Shown piece by piece: positions 1 through 9,513 of a DNA stretch of 64,000 nucleotides (within the stretch, counting starts at the first letter, position 1; each line of letters opens with the position of its first letter). The notes under the pieces were generated by a model, which ran no database searches, was not told the DNA's origin, and saw only the letters and a list, made by a program, of their open reading frames with translations. The stretch is taken from the NCBI GenBank assembly GCA_020635205.1, contig JACKAE010000003.1, positions 682,001 to 746,000 on the forward strand. The letters are read 5' to 3'. The translations under genes and the position numbers were made by a program. The DNA is from Ignavibacteria bacterium (GTDB lineage: Bacteria; Bacteroidota; Ignavibacteria; OLB7).

Positions 1-936
1 GATAAAGTGATGGCCGCTCTCGGTCGGCAATACCTGATCCAAGGGGATGTACCGAAAGCAATAGTAGCCTTTGCAACAGCACACGACGAAGTTGCCCGAA
101 ACATGCTGCTGGATGTCTACGCAACAACTGATGACTTGAAGAGCCTCGAAGAGATTGTTGCTTCTGGGAAGATGCCTCCTGATCTTCCATTCGATTCACT
201 CGGCCTCTCTGCCCAAGAGATTCGAGACATCAGGGGAACACGCCTGATGCGTGAGGGGAAATATCGAGAGGCTGAACAACTCTTCACTTCACTCCCCAAC
301 TCCTATTGGAACGACAGCACGCGACAGGAGACAGTCTGTTTTCTCTTCACGACCAACTACCAAGTCGTCGACACAAACTTGCCGAACTTTGTTGTGCAAG
401 GAACCGACGAGACATCTGCGCGGATGAACAAGCGAGAGTTTGCAACCACGTTAGTTGCTCTACTCGATCAAGCTGAATCTGGAAAGGGAAGCGACTCGGC
501 CTACCTGCAAGTAGCCAACCTTCTCTATAACACTCCCTACTGGGGGTACTCTGGCGTTGCGTGGGATGGTGGTCTATTGGTTCTCTACCGATACTTCCAC
601 TTTGGTCCAACCGCCTACCCCTTCAACATTCCCCGCGTAGGGGAACGAATGGAAGAAGCGGAGAAGTACTTTATGGAACTCTACGGTAGTCGAAGGCAGG
701 CTCGCAGCTATTACGAGAAGGTGATGGAGCAGACGAAAGATCGCGAGCTTGCCGCCCACTGCGCCTACATGCTCGACCTGTGCGACAAGCAACCGCAGAC
801 GAGCCTGCACCCGAGAACTGAGCCACATACACAGAAGCGCGAAGGATATGAACTGCTAATCTCAAAGTACCGAGATACCAAGTATGCGAGGGAAGTATTG
901 AGCCAGTGTTCAGTCTATCGATACTTCCACATGTGA
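1..936 (+). CDS. C-terminal part of a large TPR-like hypothetical protein (partial)
   Basis: The reading frame is open to the left edge, so the true start lies outside the window and the 310 or so residues seen are a C-terminal part. The visible protein has helix-rich stretches spaced like tetratricopeptide units (for example MREGKYREAEQLF near residue 79, and AEKYFMELY with RSYYEKVMEQ in the last third). It ends with repeated short helices and a GYELLISKYRDTKYAREVL segment. Proteins of this style are common in Bacteroidota as large secreted or periplasmic TPR proteins of unknown function; I do not recognise a specific family. No catalytic motif is visible. The next gene is 550 bp away, so it appears to be the last gene of its transcript. 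Confidence 0.75.
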   Translation, partial: DKVMAALGRQYLIQGDVPKAIVAFATAHDEVARNMLLDVYATTDDLKSLEEIVASGKMPPDLPFDSLGLSAQEIRDIRGTRLMREGKYREAEQLFTSLPNSYWNDSTRQETVCFLFTTNYQVVDTNLPNFVVQGTDETSARMNKREFATTLVALLDQAESGKGSDSAYLQVANLLYNTPYWGYSGVAWDGGLLVLYRYFHFGPTAYPFNIPRVGERMEEAEKYFMELYGSRRQARSYYEKVMEQTKDRELAAHCAYMLDLCDKQPQTSLHPRTEPHTQKREGYELLISKYRDTKYAREVLSQCSVYRYFHM

Positions 937-1484
937 TCGCGCAAAGGCACAAAGAAGGGTGAGAGAGAAGGTGAGAGGTTCTCTCCCACTCTTCTTTAGT
1001 TTGCCCCATCAACTTGACAGCATTGATAAATTTGAGAAGAGGGCTGTCAAGCTAATGCTAATGGCTGCCGAAGCATCTCACCCAACCTATAGAACAACGC
1101 TCTGGCGCAAGATCATCTGGAGTGATTTCCGGCTTCGCCCATCACTTTTGGAAGTCACCCCACCTACGAACCATCATTCCGATATACGAGAGTTTTATTG
1201 AACTCTTGTTATAGAAACGGCACGCGAGTATGCTATAGGGAAGCATTCACTTGGCGCTCCTGATAGTAATCCTCTTACGATCAACTCCTCGTGAAGCACC
1301 ACGGACAGACTTCAAATCTGAATCGCCGACTCTATAAGACTCAGAGATGTAGGTAGAAGACGAGTCAACTTCCGGATGAAGGAAGGGAATAATCCACTTG
1401 CCTACCGGAATCGTACTATGTTTGGCGGTGTAACCGCTGTATCTTCAGTAGACTTCGTTATTCTTCTTTTTGGGAGTAGAGAAC
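937..1484. other. 548-bp intergenic region, nothing recognised
   Basis: Short open frames occur here on both strands, but none has a convincing ribosome binding site or protein-like composition. A promoter for the following msrP gene should lie in the right part, but I cannot point to a clear motif. Confidence 0.4.
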
Positions 1485-2471
1485 ATGGCAAATATCATTA
1501 TTCGACCGGGATGGTATCTCCCGGAACGAGAAGCGAACTCGGAACAGGATTATCAGAACCGGCGTCAGTTTATTAAGACACTTGGGCTTGGAGCACTTGG
1601 CGTAGGGTTAATCGGTTGCAAATCACACGAAAGTCAAGCTCGCTTGGAGATGATGCCGGGAGATGACCTACCCGAAGAGAAATCCCCAAACGCTGACCTC
1701 TACCCTGCCAAACGGAACGACACCTACACAGTTGATCGTGAAATGACTTCTGAAAAGGATGCAACCACCTTCAACAACTTCTATGAGTTTTCCGAACAGA
1801 AAGATCAAGTCCACAAACTCGTAGAGAAATTTGAGGTGCGCCCTTGGGATTTTGAGATTACTGGACTTGTCAACAAACCACAAAAACTGACCGTAGATGA
1901 GCTTGTCCGGAAACTCCCTCTCGAAGAACGAGTCTACCGATTCCGCTGCGTGGAAGCGTGGGCAATGACAATCCCCTGGACAGGTATCCCACTCGCGAAA
2001 ATCATTGCCCTCGCCGAACCGATGAGTTCAGCAAAGTACGTTCGCTTTCTCTCCTTCTATCAACCTGCACAAGCACCAAACCAGAAGAGATCAACTTGGT
2101 ATAACTGGCCCTACTACGAAGGGCTATCTATCGAAGAAGCCACGAATGAATTGACGATGGGAGTAACAGGTCTCTTCGGAAAAGAACTCCCTAAACAGAA
2201 CGGCGCACCACTCCGGATTATCGTCCCTTGGAAATATGGATACAAGAGCGCGAAGTCGATTGTGAAAATCGAATTAGTTGAGGAACAACCGAAGACCTTC
2301 TGGAATGACCTTGCCCCAAAAGAGTACAGCTTCCTCTCGAACGTAAATCCCGAAGTACCACACCCACGCTGGTCGCAGGCAACCGAACGATTACTCGGAG
2401 GCGAAGAACGGGTAGAGACAAAACTATATAACGGGTATGGAGAGTATGTGGCTGGATTGTATAGTTCGTAG
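1485..2471 (+). CDS. msrP: MsrP-like molybdopterin protein-methionine-sulfoxide reductase catalytic subunit
   Basis: A 328-residue protein of the sulfite-oxidase/YedY fold, which reduces oxidised methionines in periplasmic proteins using a Mo-molybdopterin cofactor. The N-terminus has a Tat signal, NRRQFIK at residues 25-31, followed by a hydrophobic stretch. Cys155 in the RFRCVEAWAM segment matches the conserved cysteine that ligates molybdenum, and the WTGIPL segment after it is typical of the family. The start at ATG 1485 is chosen because GGAG lies eight bases upstream; a TTG fifteen bases earlier is unlikely. The usual partner MsrQ, a membrane haem b protein, is not next to it. Function is known from the family; the electron donor here is unknown. 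Confidence 0.9.
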   Translation: MANIIIRPGWYLPEREANSEQDYQNRRQFIKTLGLGALGVGLIGCKSHESQARLEMMPGDDLPEEKSPNADLYPAKRNDTYTVDREMTSEKDATTFNNFYEFSEQKDQVHKLVEKFEVRPWDFEITGLVNKPQKLTVDELVRKLPLEERVYRFRCVEAWAMTIPWTGIPLAKIIALAEPMSSAKYVRFLSFYQPAQAPNQKRSTWYNWPYYEGLSIEEATNELTMGVTGLFGKELPKQNGAPLRIIVPWKYGYKSAKSIVKIELVEEQPKTFWNDLAPKEYSFLSNVNPEVPHPRWSQATERLLGGEERVETKLYNGYGEYVAGLYSS

Positions 2472-2815
2472 AACGGGAAGTATATGAGTTCGTGAGTGTG
2501 GAAGTGTATGAGTGCCAAGCACTAGTAGCCGTACCTCTTCCGGGTGCGCAACGAGAAGAGTTGATCGGTACATTAAACATGTCAATAAAGATCATTCCCC
2601 TTACCCCCACCGAGCATCGGTTATTCCATTGCCAACCTTGGCTGAAAACCTACGACTATCAATGTTTTCTGGTAGCCACAGCTCTTCAGCTTGCGATTAG
2701 CTGAAAATTTTCGCGATATTGTGACATGCTTTCCAGAAAACTGTTACGTCCCTTCGGCTCAGGTGTCTATCTTCGTCGGTTTGCCTGAGCACGTTCATTT
2801 ATCATTCTTGATGCT
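2472..2815. other. 344-bp intergenic region with GAGT-rich low-complexity start
   Basis: Just after the msrP stop the sequence contains irregular repeats such as GAGTTCGTGAGTGTGG and GTGTATGAGTG (2480-2520). Similar GAGT/ACTCT-rich stretches follow several other genes in the window. The remainder, up to the sigma factor start, shows no gene; the promoter of the sigma operon is expected here but no motif is obvious. Confidence 0.4.
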
Positions 2816-3439
2816 GTGAAGAAGAACAGACAGATGCCCGAATCATTGCCGGCATTATGCGACGCTGAGTTATTCGAACGCTTCCTTGCAGGAGAGAATC
2901 GAGCCTATACAACACTCTACCACCGGTATGCGGCTCGGGTAATGGGGTATATCAACTCTCTCTTGGGAGGGGAAAATCAAGCTGCAGACGATGTTTTTCA
3001 GGAAACGTTCCTTCGGCTTTTCCGCGAGCGAAATCGTATCGACCATGAGAACCGTACTCCTTTGCTGAACGTCGGTGGGTGGCTTTTCCGGGTTGCACGC
3101 AATCTTTCGCTGAATCAGATTCGTTCAGAGAGTTATCTCACAGAACTCCCGGTCGAGTTTAACCCTCACCTTATCACAACATCAGGTGAGGCATTCCCGG
3201 CTCTCTTCGGAGAACATTTAGAAGAGGAAGAACTTCTCCGTAAAGTATACAAGGCAGTAGAAGCTCTCCCACCAACTTTGCGCGAAGTTTTCGTGTTACG
3301 TGAAGTTAACGGTATGAGCTACGAAGAGACGGCAGCGATTATCGACTGCACTATGGAAGCCACTCGGATGAGATTAAGCCGGGCGCGCAGTGCTATCCGA
3401 CAAATGCTCACTCCAAACACCGAGAAGTCAAACTATTGA
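2816..3439 (+). CDS. ECF-type RNA polymerase sigma factor
   Basis: A 207-residue sigma-70 family factor of the extracytoplasmic-function class. Region 2 spans roughly residues 20-95, with DVFQETFLRLFRER and a WLFRVARNLSLNQIR segment that fits the -10 recognition helix. Region 4 spans roughly 140-200, with LPPTLREVFVLREVNGMSYEETA and the helix-turn-helix MEATRMRLSRAR. It starts at GTG 2816; an ATG at 2834 would remove six residues only. The next gene, 40 bp downstream, encodes a membrane-anchored anti-sigma-like protein, so the two very likely form a signal-responsive pair. The regulon cannot be deduced. Confidence 0.93.
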   Translation: MKKNRQMPESLPALCDAELFERFLAGENRAYTTLYHRYAARVMGYINSLLGGENQAADDVFQETFLRLFRERNRIDHENRTPLLNVGGWLFRVARNLSLNQIRSESYLTELPVEFNPHLITTSGEAFPALFGEHLEEEELLRKVYKAVEALPPTLREVFVLREVNGMSYEETAAIIDCTMEATRMRLSRARSAIRQMLTPNTEKSNY

Positions 3440-3479
3440 ATAGAGACGCCGACAGAGGGCATCGCAGCAGATTAACAGG

Positions 3480-4847
3480 GTGAAAGAACTCGAGAAGAAC
3501 ATATTACGCTATCTCGACGGGGAAATGACTCCTCAAGAAGAGGCAGAGATTCAGCAGCTCCTGCTGGAATCTTCCGAAGCACGCCAGATGCTACGCGAGT
3601 TTGAGGATATTCGGTCGGCAGCTCGCCTCTTCCCTACTCTCACCCAACCTACACCTGAAGTGGAAAGTCTTCTCTTTCAACACCTCTTCGAGGAAGAGCC
3701 TCTTGAAGAGGAAGAAGAGGAGAAGCGTGCAATCCTCCCCCTTCTCTATCGGATTTCCGCGTCAATGCGGAGTACAGCCATTGTAGTTCCTGCGCTTCTG
3801 CTAACTATAGCTACGGGAATAGGACTGCTTTGGACCTCAAACAATCCTGACGAATCACTAAATGCTGCAGACCAAACAATTGCAGCAACAATCCAGCCAC
3901 CATCCTTCCCGCTATCGGTAGAGTCATCCTCTGTCAGTACAATCGAGATTGGCGCTGATGTGGGGACAGAGATTACGGCCCCCTCTCTCTCAACGAAGAG
4001 GGAAGTATCTACTCAGCCGACCAAGCCATCTGTACGGTACGTTGAGAGAAGAGGAGAGGAGATAACAATAGGAGGATTCGATAGCGCACAGAATTTAAAC
4101 ACCTCAAGTACGGATGTGGCCAATCCTCTTCCACAACCTGAGGAGAGTATTCAATTTGCTGCGAACAACCCAACCACAACAGCAAGTCCAAACGACGTTA
4201 GCTTGCACTTGGATCGGGAGGAGAATGGTAGTGATAAGGCGGAACTACCACATCAACTTATCGATCCTTCGTTGCTATCCACGATTGATCCACCGGAGGT
4301 GAACCGTTCGGAGCGTGGGTTGACAGCCTCCTACCGTCACGGAGTTGCCGCTTCAGTGCTCGACAACGAAGTATTGACGGCGCAAGACATGAGTATTCGG
4401 ATTGATGGACACATTGGAGGCCAGCACCGTCTCTCGGTTGCCGTTGGCCAGAGTCCACTCCTCGTCTGGAAGAGAGAAGCGAGGGTTACGATAAAGGATG
4501 AGAAAGGATCGAGCACAGCCAGCATCACATATAACCAGTCCTCTCGATTCGACGGAGAACTCTGGGCCGGAGTTGGCTACGGCTACGCGCTGGTAGAGAA
4601 CAACCGCATCCGGGTTGAGGCGGGAGCGAGTGCTGGAGTAGGAGAAGAGTCTTTCCGCTACGGAATAGAACTGCCCTCAAGTGTTACTGTGAACGATCGC
4701 TTATCGGTAAACGTTGTGCCGTTTCTCTCGCGCGTTGCCCCCTACGATCAACAACTACACGACGTAAGTCAAACCGAGACAGAACAGACGTTAGACTTCA
4801 CAACCTTTGGTGCTCAGATTGGAGTATCCTTTGCTCTCGGCAAGTAG
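3480..4847 (+). CDS. Membrane anti-sigma factor with an outer-membrane-barrel-like C-terminal domain
   Basis: A 455-residue protein beginning at GTG 3480. Residues 1-50 (RYLDGEMTPQEEAEIQQLL) match the zinc-free anti-sigma N-terminal helices seen in FecR/RsiW-like proteins. A very acidic stretch follows at 70-82, then one transmembrane helix at about 98-118 (IVVPALLLTIATGIGLLW). Residues 119-275 are a low-complexity, Ser/Thr/Pro-rich linker. Residues 277-455 have alternating hydrophobic and polar beta strands, glycine and aromatic residues (GELWAGVGYGYALV, FTTFGAQIGVSFALG), as in small outer-membrane barrels. It should sequester the sigma factor encoded just upstream. The barrel assignment is by pattern only. 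The fusion would let one chain cross the inner membrane and reach the outer membrane. Confidence 0.75.
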   Translation: MKELEKNILRYLDGEMTPQEEAEIQQLLLESSEARQMLREFEDIRSAARLFPTLTQPTPEVESLLFQHLFEEEPLEEEEEEKRAILPLLYRISASMRSTAIVVPALLLTIATGIGLLWTSNNPDESLNAADQTIAATIQPPSFPLSVESSSVSTIEIGADVGTEITAPSLSTKREVSTQPTKPSVRYVERRGEEITIGGFDSAQNLNTSSTDVANPLPQPEESIQFAANNPTTTASPNDVSLHLDREENGSDKAELPHQLIDPSLLSTIDPPEVNRSERGLTASYRHGVAASVLDNEVLTAQDMSIRIDGHIGGQHRLSVAVGQSPLLVWKREARVTIKDEKGSSTASITYNQSSRFDGELWAGVGYGYALVENNRIRVEAGASAGVGEESFRYGIELPSSVTVNDRLSVNVVPFLSRVAPYDQQLHDVSQTETEQTLDFTTFGAQIGVSFALGK

Positions 4848-5025
4848 TCTATCCTGTCGAAGAGGTAAACCACCTCCGTAGTTGGAGACTTCGCCTGAAC
4901 AAAAAATCTTCCCTTCAATACCGATCACCACAGCTATTTCCGTTTTATTTTTACCTCAGAGTTTGTCAATCAATATCTCAGCATCGCTGTTCACCAATTT
5001 ATCGTTTATAAAAAAGGATACGCTC

Positions 5026-5970
5026 ATGGTACGAAGTCTCTGGACAGGTCTGCTCGCCACACTCTGCATCCTCTTATATAGTGCAGTTGAGGCCGACGCA
5101 CAGTTTACCTTCACTGCACTGGACGGACTTCCCACTGCACAGACTACTGCGGAAGGCTCGTTAGGAAGTGATGCAGAATTGGTTCTGGTTGGTGCTCCCG
5201 GCTCATTTGAATACCAAGGTTTCAACCTATCGTTCGACCTTGCCTCCGGAGAATCTAACGTCTGGGGATATGTGTTTCGCTCGGCTTCATCGGGCGACTT
5301 AGTTACGTTGATGGTTGTAAGACTTTTTGCTTATCAAGCCTTTGAACTTGGCTCCGTCCCATTTCCAATTCCTGACAACCTTATCACTACGCTTGATTAT
5401 TCTGGCACGTACGCCAACAGTAATAGTATGGTTGGACGCCTGCAAAACGACACAGCGTTTCAGAAGTATCGCGGAGATTTACCGGAAGCGAAACCACAGT
5501 TTGTCAGCTTCAGCCAACTGTTAAATGCCGACTCACTCAATTTGCCAAATGGCTTTCCTGTAGGTCAGGGAACGTGGACAATCTCGTTCGGTGGAAGTGA
5601 GGATAGCACAATGACCTGCTTCGTTGCTTCGAAGACTGGGGAAGCCTTCTGCAGACGGGTTTACGGAATTGGAACATCGAGTGTAGCAGATGAGCGAGGG
5701 AACAACGTATCGATGCAAGTTTCGCCAAATCCAGCCGGAGGAGTTGTCCGGGTGAGCATTACTGGGTACAATCTTTCCGAGCTAAACAACTGCCGCCTGC
5801 TTCTCTTCAACTCAAAAGGGGAAGTAGTCTCCGACCTCACATCCTCGCTGCAGGCAAGTAGAGATGGGAAGGCAGAGTTCTCCGTTGATGGAATTCCCTC
5901 TGGATCATACCACTGCATTCTGGTGGGGAGTAGCGTTCGTCAAGAGGTAGGGATAATCGTTGTAGAGTAA
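5026..5970 (+). CDS. Secreted protein with type IX secretion C-terminal sorting domain
   Basis: A 314-residue exported protein of unknown function. The start at ATG 5026 has AAGGA ten bases upstream and gives a clean signal peptide (about residues 1-26, ending VEADAQ); the longer open frame beginning at TTG 4882 is not protein-like. The central part (residues 27-225) shows no recognised domain. The last 85 residues fit the Por secretion system sorting domain: VSPNPAGGVVRVSI at the front, then LLLFNSKGEVV, and a GSYHCILV segment near the end. Such cargo is moved across the outer membrane by the type IX machinery and often anchored at the surface. A strong bidirectional terminator follows. Confidence 0.85.
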   Translation: MVRSLWTGLLATLCILLYSAVEADAQFTFTALDGLPTAQTTAEGSLGSDAELVLVGAPGSFEYQGFNLSFDLASGESNVWGYVFRSASSGDLVTLMVVRLFAYQAFELGSVPFPIPDNLITTLDYSGTYANSNSMVGRLQNDTAFQKYRGDLPEAKPQFVSFSQLLNADSLNLPNGFPVGQGTWTISFGGSEDSTMTCFVASKTGEAFCRRVYGIGTSSVADERGNNVSMQVSPNPAGGVVRVSITGYNLSELNNCRLLLFNSKGEVVSDLTSSLQASRDGKAEFSVDGIPSGSYHCILVGSSVRQEVGIIVVE

Positions 5971-6018
5971 GTTGGTACGGAGCAAGGGTATTGCCTATAA
6001 CTCCGATCGAAAAACATC

Positions 6019-6073
6019 ATCGGGACGAATCAACCCAGAGTAGGAACTCTACGTTAATTCGTCCCGATTTCTT
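6019..6073. terminator. Bidirectional intrinsic terminator between convergent genes
   Basis: Twelve-base perfect arms, ATCGGGACGAAT at 6019-6030 and ATTCGTCCCGAT at 6057-6068, enclose a smaller AGAGT/ACTCT hairpin (6037-6050). TTTCTTT follows on the + strand and TTTTT on the - strand. It lies between the convergent ends of the secreted protein gene and the DUF4249 gene. Confidence 0.85.
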
Positions 6074-6099
6074 TACTGCACTGCAATCGTTAATCGTCC

Positions 6100-6969
6100 C
6101 TATGGCTGATTCTTCAACAGGAACGCATTCTGCCGCGCTACGGATGCCGAACCCAAAACTCCAACTCCTCCCTCAATATTACTCAGCAAGGATTGAAACT
6201 GGTTCCCACCAAAGCGCACCTGCTTGAACCACTCAAGCATTGCTGGATCAGGTGCATAGACAGTAATTTCATGCTGACCGAACCACTTAAATGCAAACCA
6301 CACAACATTCACTTGTGTGTTCTGCAAGAAACCCCAGCGAACAACATCGTTATATCGTGGGGCATTATCTTCAAAAAAACGTTCGATTCTTCTGTTCGAT
6401 TCACCGGTTGGAGGCTCCAAGTACGATCCATAGTTCAACGTGTCGAGCGCTTCAACACTGATAAGATATTCGGTAACTCCGGGCGAAGGAGTCCAGATCA
6501 GTTTCAGGGAGTCAGGCGACGGCAAGTTTAACGTGTCGATAGGATACTGCAGCATCTCTCGTGGAGCCTGAAGCCACTCAATTCGCTCCGGTGTTACTGT
6601 CGAACTGGTCAGCACAGAGCCATCAGGTATTGTTGCCTCCATGAAATACTCCGTCCCCGGCTTCACAAGCATCTCTAAATCTCTCGCCTGATAGGAACCA
6701 ACGCCTGTATCTGAGGGAACGTAAACAAGATCGAACGTATCGGTATTATTCCAGATACGAATGACCGCATCGGCAACAGTTGCTTTGCTGTATTCAAACG
6801 AGTCGAGTGGTTCAAGTGAACGAGTGAGCGTAATGTTCTTTACTGGCTCGTCAACAATCAAATATCCAGTGAAAACATATTCGGGAATATAGTCGGTTGG
6901 AATCGGATCTTCGCAGCCAGCAAAGATAACCGCCCCAAATGCAATCAATGTTATGATAGTGCGCTTCAT
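6100..6969 (-). CDS. DUF4249 family lipoprotein, partner of the TonB-dependent receptor
   Basis: A 289-residue protein with a lipoprotein signal (AVIFAGC, cysteine at residue 19). The body fits the DUF4249 family: an early VFTGYLIVDEPVKNITLTRS segment, a first domain of beta strands on which substituents are described as DAVIRIWN, then GTEYFMEATIPDG and a C-terminal beta-rich half. These proteins are regularly encoded next to TonB-dependent receptors with a carboxypeptidase-like N-terminal domain, and are presumed to sit on the outer membrane and help the receptor bind its ligand. Here it follows the receptor gene by 82 bp on the same strand. The ligand is unknown. Confidence 0.85.
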   Translation of the reverse strand: MKRTIITLIAFGAVIFAGCEDPIPTDYIPEYVFTGYLIVDEPVKNITLTRSLEPLDSFEYSKATVADAVIRIWNNTDTFDLVYVPSDTGVGSYQARDLEMLVKPGTEYFMEATIPDGSVLTSSTVTPERIEWLQAPREMLQYPIDTLNLPSPDSLKLIWTPSPGVTEYLISVEALDTLNYGSYLEPPTGESNRRIERFFEDNAPRYNDVVRWGFLQNTQVNVVWFAFKWFGQHEITVYAPDPAMLEWFKQVRFGGNQFQSLLSNIEGGVGVLGSASVARQNAFLLKNQP

Positions 6970-7051
6970 CGCTATTCTTTCTATTCAGTACTATTAGTAA
7001 TTACCTATTCTTCGCTTTGCCCCTGTCAATCTCTTAAAAGGAGATCAACCA

Positions 7052-9376
7052 TTAGAACTTGACTTCAATTGCAATGGTTGGAATTATCGGCAACAACCGA
7101 ACATCCGTCACCTCGGTCTTCTCTCCATCGGTATCGTAGAAGCGGAACCATATATCTCGACGTGAGTAGACGTTGTAGATATCGAATAGAAGCCGCATTG
7201 GCAAACCGAACAGGGTCGAGTTGTAGTTGACGTTCAAATTCAACTGATGGGAAGCTGGAAGCCGCAACCCATATCGTTGCGAGGGAATAATCAGATCATA
7301 TCCCGAAGTGCCATCAGGCAATGTTGTGCGGAATCGTGATGTAGCCCCAGTGTAGGACTGGCCTGACTGGAACGTAAACGAAGTGCCGATGTCCCAGTGA
7401 TCGCTCAGCTTGTACTGCGCCACTACCTTCAGGTCGTGCCGACGATCATACTTTGGACGAAACTCTTTTCCTCCATTAATGCTGTCGAAACGAGAGTTCA
7501 CCCAGCCGAGACCGTAACCAATCCACCCCACCAGACGGCCTTCCTTTTTCTGGATGAAGATCTCTCCTCCGTACGCCTCACCCTCACCTGAGTAGAAGAC
7601 ATCGGCCACGTTCTCAGCTTCAGTCACTGTTGTGTTGAAATCACTGATGTTGTTCAGTTTCTTATAGTAGAGATCGACGTTCAGATCAATTCCATCGGCG
7701 ATTTCCGACTCGCTACTGAGCACATAGTGGACAGCTTTGGATGGAACAACTGTCGAGTCTGTTGGCATCCACGTATCGAAGAATGAGAAATCAGGTTGTG
7801 TGGCCAGACGGAGATATTGGTGGTAGATGCCCCAGCCAGCTTTCAACGCAAAGTTCGGCATCATCTGCCAGCGAAGTGCACCGCGAGGATCGTAAGTTAC
7901 AGTATTACTCAGATCAAAATAGTCGACCCGCAGCCCTGCCTGCATCGAGAGGTCATCGGTAAGGTAGTAGTTTGCCTGACCATATCCGGCAAGGGTCCAG
8001 TCGTTTACGAGCAAGTTGACCTGTCCGTTCTCATTGGTTCCCGGATCAACAATATCTACTGAATCTCCCGAAAAATTCTGGAAGTAGTTGAACTCGTAGA
8101 GTGTTGCATCTACACCTGTCTTTACCGTCAGCTTATCACTCACATACCATTCCAGCTTGGATTTGGCGGTATAGTCGGTAATCGTATTCCTCGCTTCGAA
8201 AAAGAAGCCTGAATTCTGTCCATCGAACCCAGTTTCGTATTCACTCCCCCCAGCATTGAGAACAAAGAAGAGATCGTCGGCAAACGTGTGAGTCCAGCGC
8301 ACAGAGCCAACAAGGTTAGAGAGACCGAGGTTAAACTCTAACCCACTGGCTTCAAGGCCAAGATTATCGGCACTGGTAAAGCCACTAACTTGCAGAACAT
8401 CATTTGCTGAGAGTGTCTGCGTAATTTTTGCGTTGATATCGTAAAAAGAAAAATCTGGGAAGGGATTCTCTGGATCATCTGGCAAAAGGCTTGTAATGAG
8501 ATCTAAGTATGTACGGCGTCCACCAATAAAGTAGGATCCATTTCCAAATGGAGTAGGCCCTTGCAACGAAAGGCGTGAGGAGACCAGCCCAAGTGACCCC
8601 ACACCTTCGAACTCGTTAACGTTCCCATCTTTCTGGCGAAGGTCCAGCACTGCGGAGAGGCGTCCTCCATACTCAGCAGGATATGCCCCCTTAATTAAGT
8701 CCACATCCTTAATAGCATCTGGATTGAATGTAGAAAAGAAGCCGAGAAGGTGGGAAGGGTTATAGACGGTAGAGCCATCTACCAGCACAAGATTCTGGTC
8801 AGGCGATCCACCCCGGATATACAAGCCACTCGATATCTGAGACGATGTGAGAACTCCCGGAAGGAATTGCAGCGCACGGAAAACGTCCGCTTCGCCACCA
8901 ATCCTCAACTGAGCAAGCTGCTCCACAGGAATTTCAACTTTACTGATGTTGATCTGGCGTTTCTCCTGTTCTCCCACAACCGTCACGCCTCCGGTTTCAA
9001 CTTGAACAGGAGTCAACTCAAAATCCTTCCGTTCCGATGTCCCCTCCGAGAACGTCATCTCCACTTCGAGTGCTTCATATCCGAGCGATGATATCCTCAC
9101 TTTATACGTTCCCACAGGAATATTTTTTACCACATAGTAGCCACTCGTGTTTGCCGCAGCACCAGCTTTCGTGCCAAGTACTGCAACAGTAGCTCCAATC
9201 AATTTTTCGCCGTTCTCAACATCCGAGACGTAGCCACTTAGTGTGGCTCCAGCAGGGACTTCATCCTCACCTTCTGCAAAGAGTGGAGTGGCGAAGGTAA
9301 GACTATGAACAACGAGAAGCAGAAGCAACCGTCGACTTCTACTCCCTTTCTGGAAGGTCTTCTTTGTACGAATCAT
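7052..9376 (-). CDS. TonB-dependent outer-membrane receptor with carboxypeptidase-like regulatory domain
   Basis: A 774-residue receptor. A signal peptide (about 1-35) is followed by a carboxypeptidase D regulatory-like domain at about 42-125 (SGYVSDVENGEKLIGATVAV, then GYYVVKNIPVGTYKVRISS). The plug domain covers about 135-250 (VFRALQFLPGV, GLYIRGGSPDQNLVLVDG, GAYPAEYGGRLSAVLDL). The remaining 500 residues are a 22-strand-type barrel ending in a terminal phenylalanine (IAIEVKF), as outer-membrane barrels usually do. It should import a ligand using TonB/ExbB energy. It is the first gene of a two-gene unit with the DUF4249 lipoprotein. SusD-like proteins are absent, so this is not a classical polysaccharide locus. 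Confidence 0.93.
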   Translation of the reverse strand: MIRTKKTFQKGSRSRRLLLLLVVHSLTFATPLFAEGEDEVPAGATLSGYVSDVENGEKLIGATVAVLGTKAGAAANTSGYYVVKNIPVGTYKVRISSLGYEALEVEMTFSEGTSERKDFELTPVQVETGGVTVVGEQEKRQINISKVEIPVEQLAQLRIGGEADVFRALQFLPGVLTSSQISSGLYIRGGSPDQNLVLVDGSTVYNPSHLLGFFSTFNPDAIKDVDLIKGAYPAEYGGRLSAVLDLRQKDGNVNEFEGVGSLGLVSSRLSLQGPTPFGNGSYFIGGRRTYLDLITSLLPDDPENPFPDFSFYDINAKITQTLSANDVLQVSGFTSADNLGLEASGLEFNLGLSNLVGSVRWTHTFADDLFFVLNAGGSEYETGFDGQNSGFFFEARNTITDYTAKSKLEWYVSDKLTVKTGVDATLYEFNYFQNFSGDSVDIVDPGTNENGQVNLLVNDWTLAGYGQANYYLTDDLSMQAGLRVDYFDLSNTVTYDPRGALRWQMMPNFALKAGWGIYHQYLRLATQPDFSFFDTWMPTDSTVVPSKAVHYVLSSESEIADGIDLNVDLYYKKLNNISDFNTTVTEAENVADVFYSGEGEAYGGEIFIQKKEGRLVGWIGYGLGWVNSRFDSINGGKEFRPKYDRRHDLKVVAQYKLSDHWDIGTSFTFQSGQSYTGATSRFRTTLPDGTSGYDLIIPSQRYGLRLPASHQLNLNVNYNSTLFGLPMRLLFDIYNVYSRRDIWFRFYDTDGEKTEVTDVRLLPIIPTIAIEVKF

Positions 9377-9513
9377 ACTCGCGTAGAATTGCAGGTAAAC
9401 AATAAATAGATAAACTGGAATGGGCGCATACTACCACACAAACACTTATCGGTTGCGACTAATACCTTACTCTTGCAAAGGATTACACAAGCCATGAGCA
9501 GAAAGCCGCACCC

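Noticed and set aside
4882..5025. N-terminal extension of the type IX cargo protein starting at TTG
   Set aside because: The extension is not protein-like and would place the signal peptide 48 residues inside; ATG 5026 has a good ribosome binding site.
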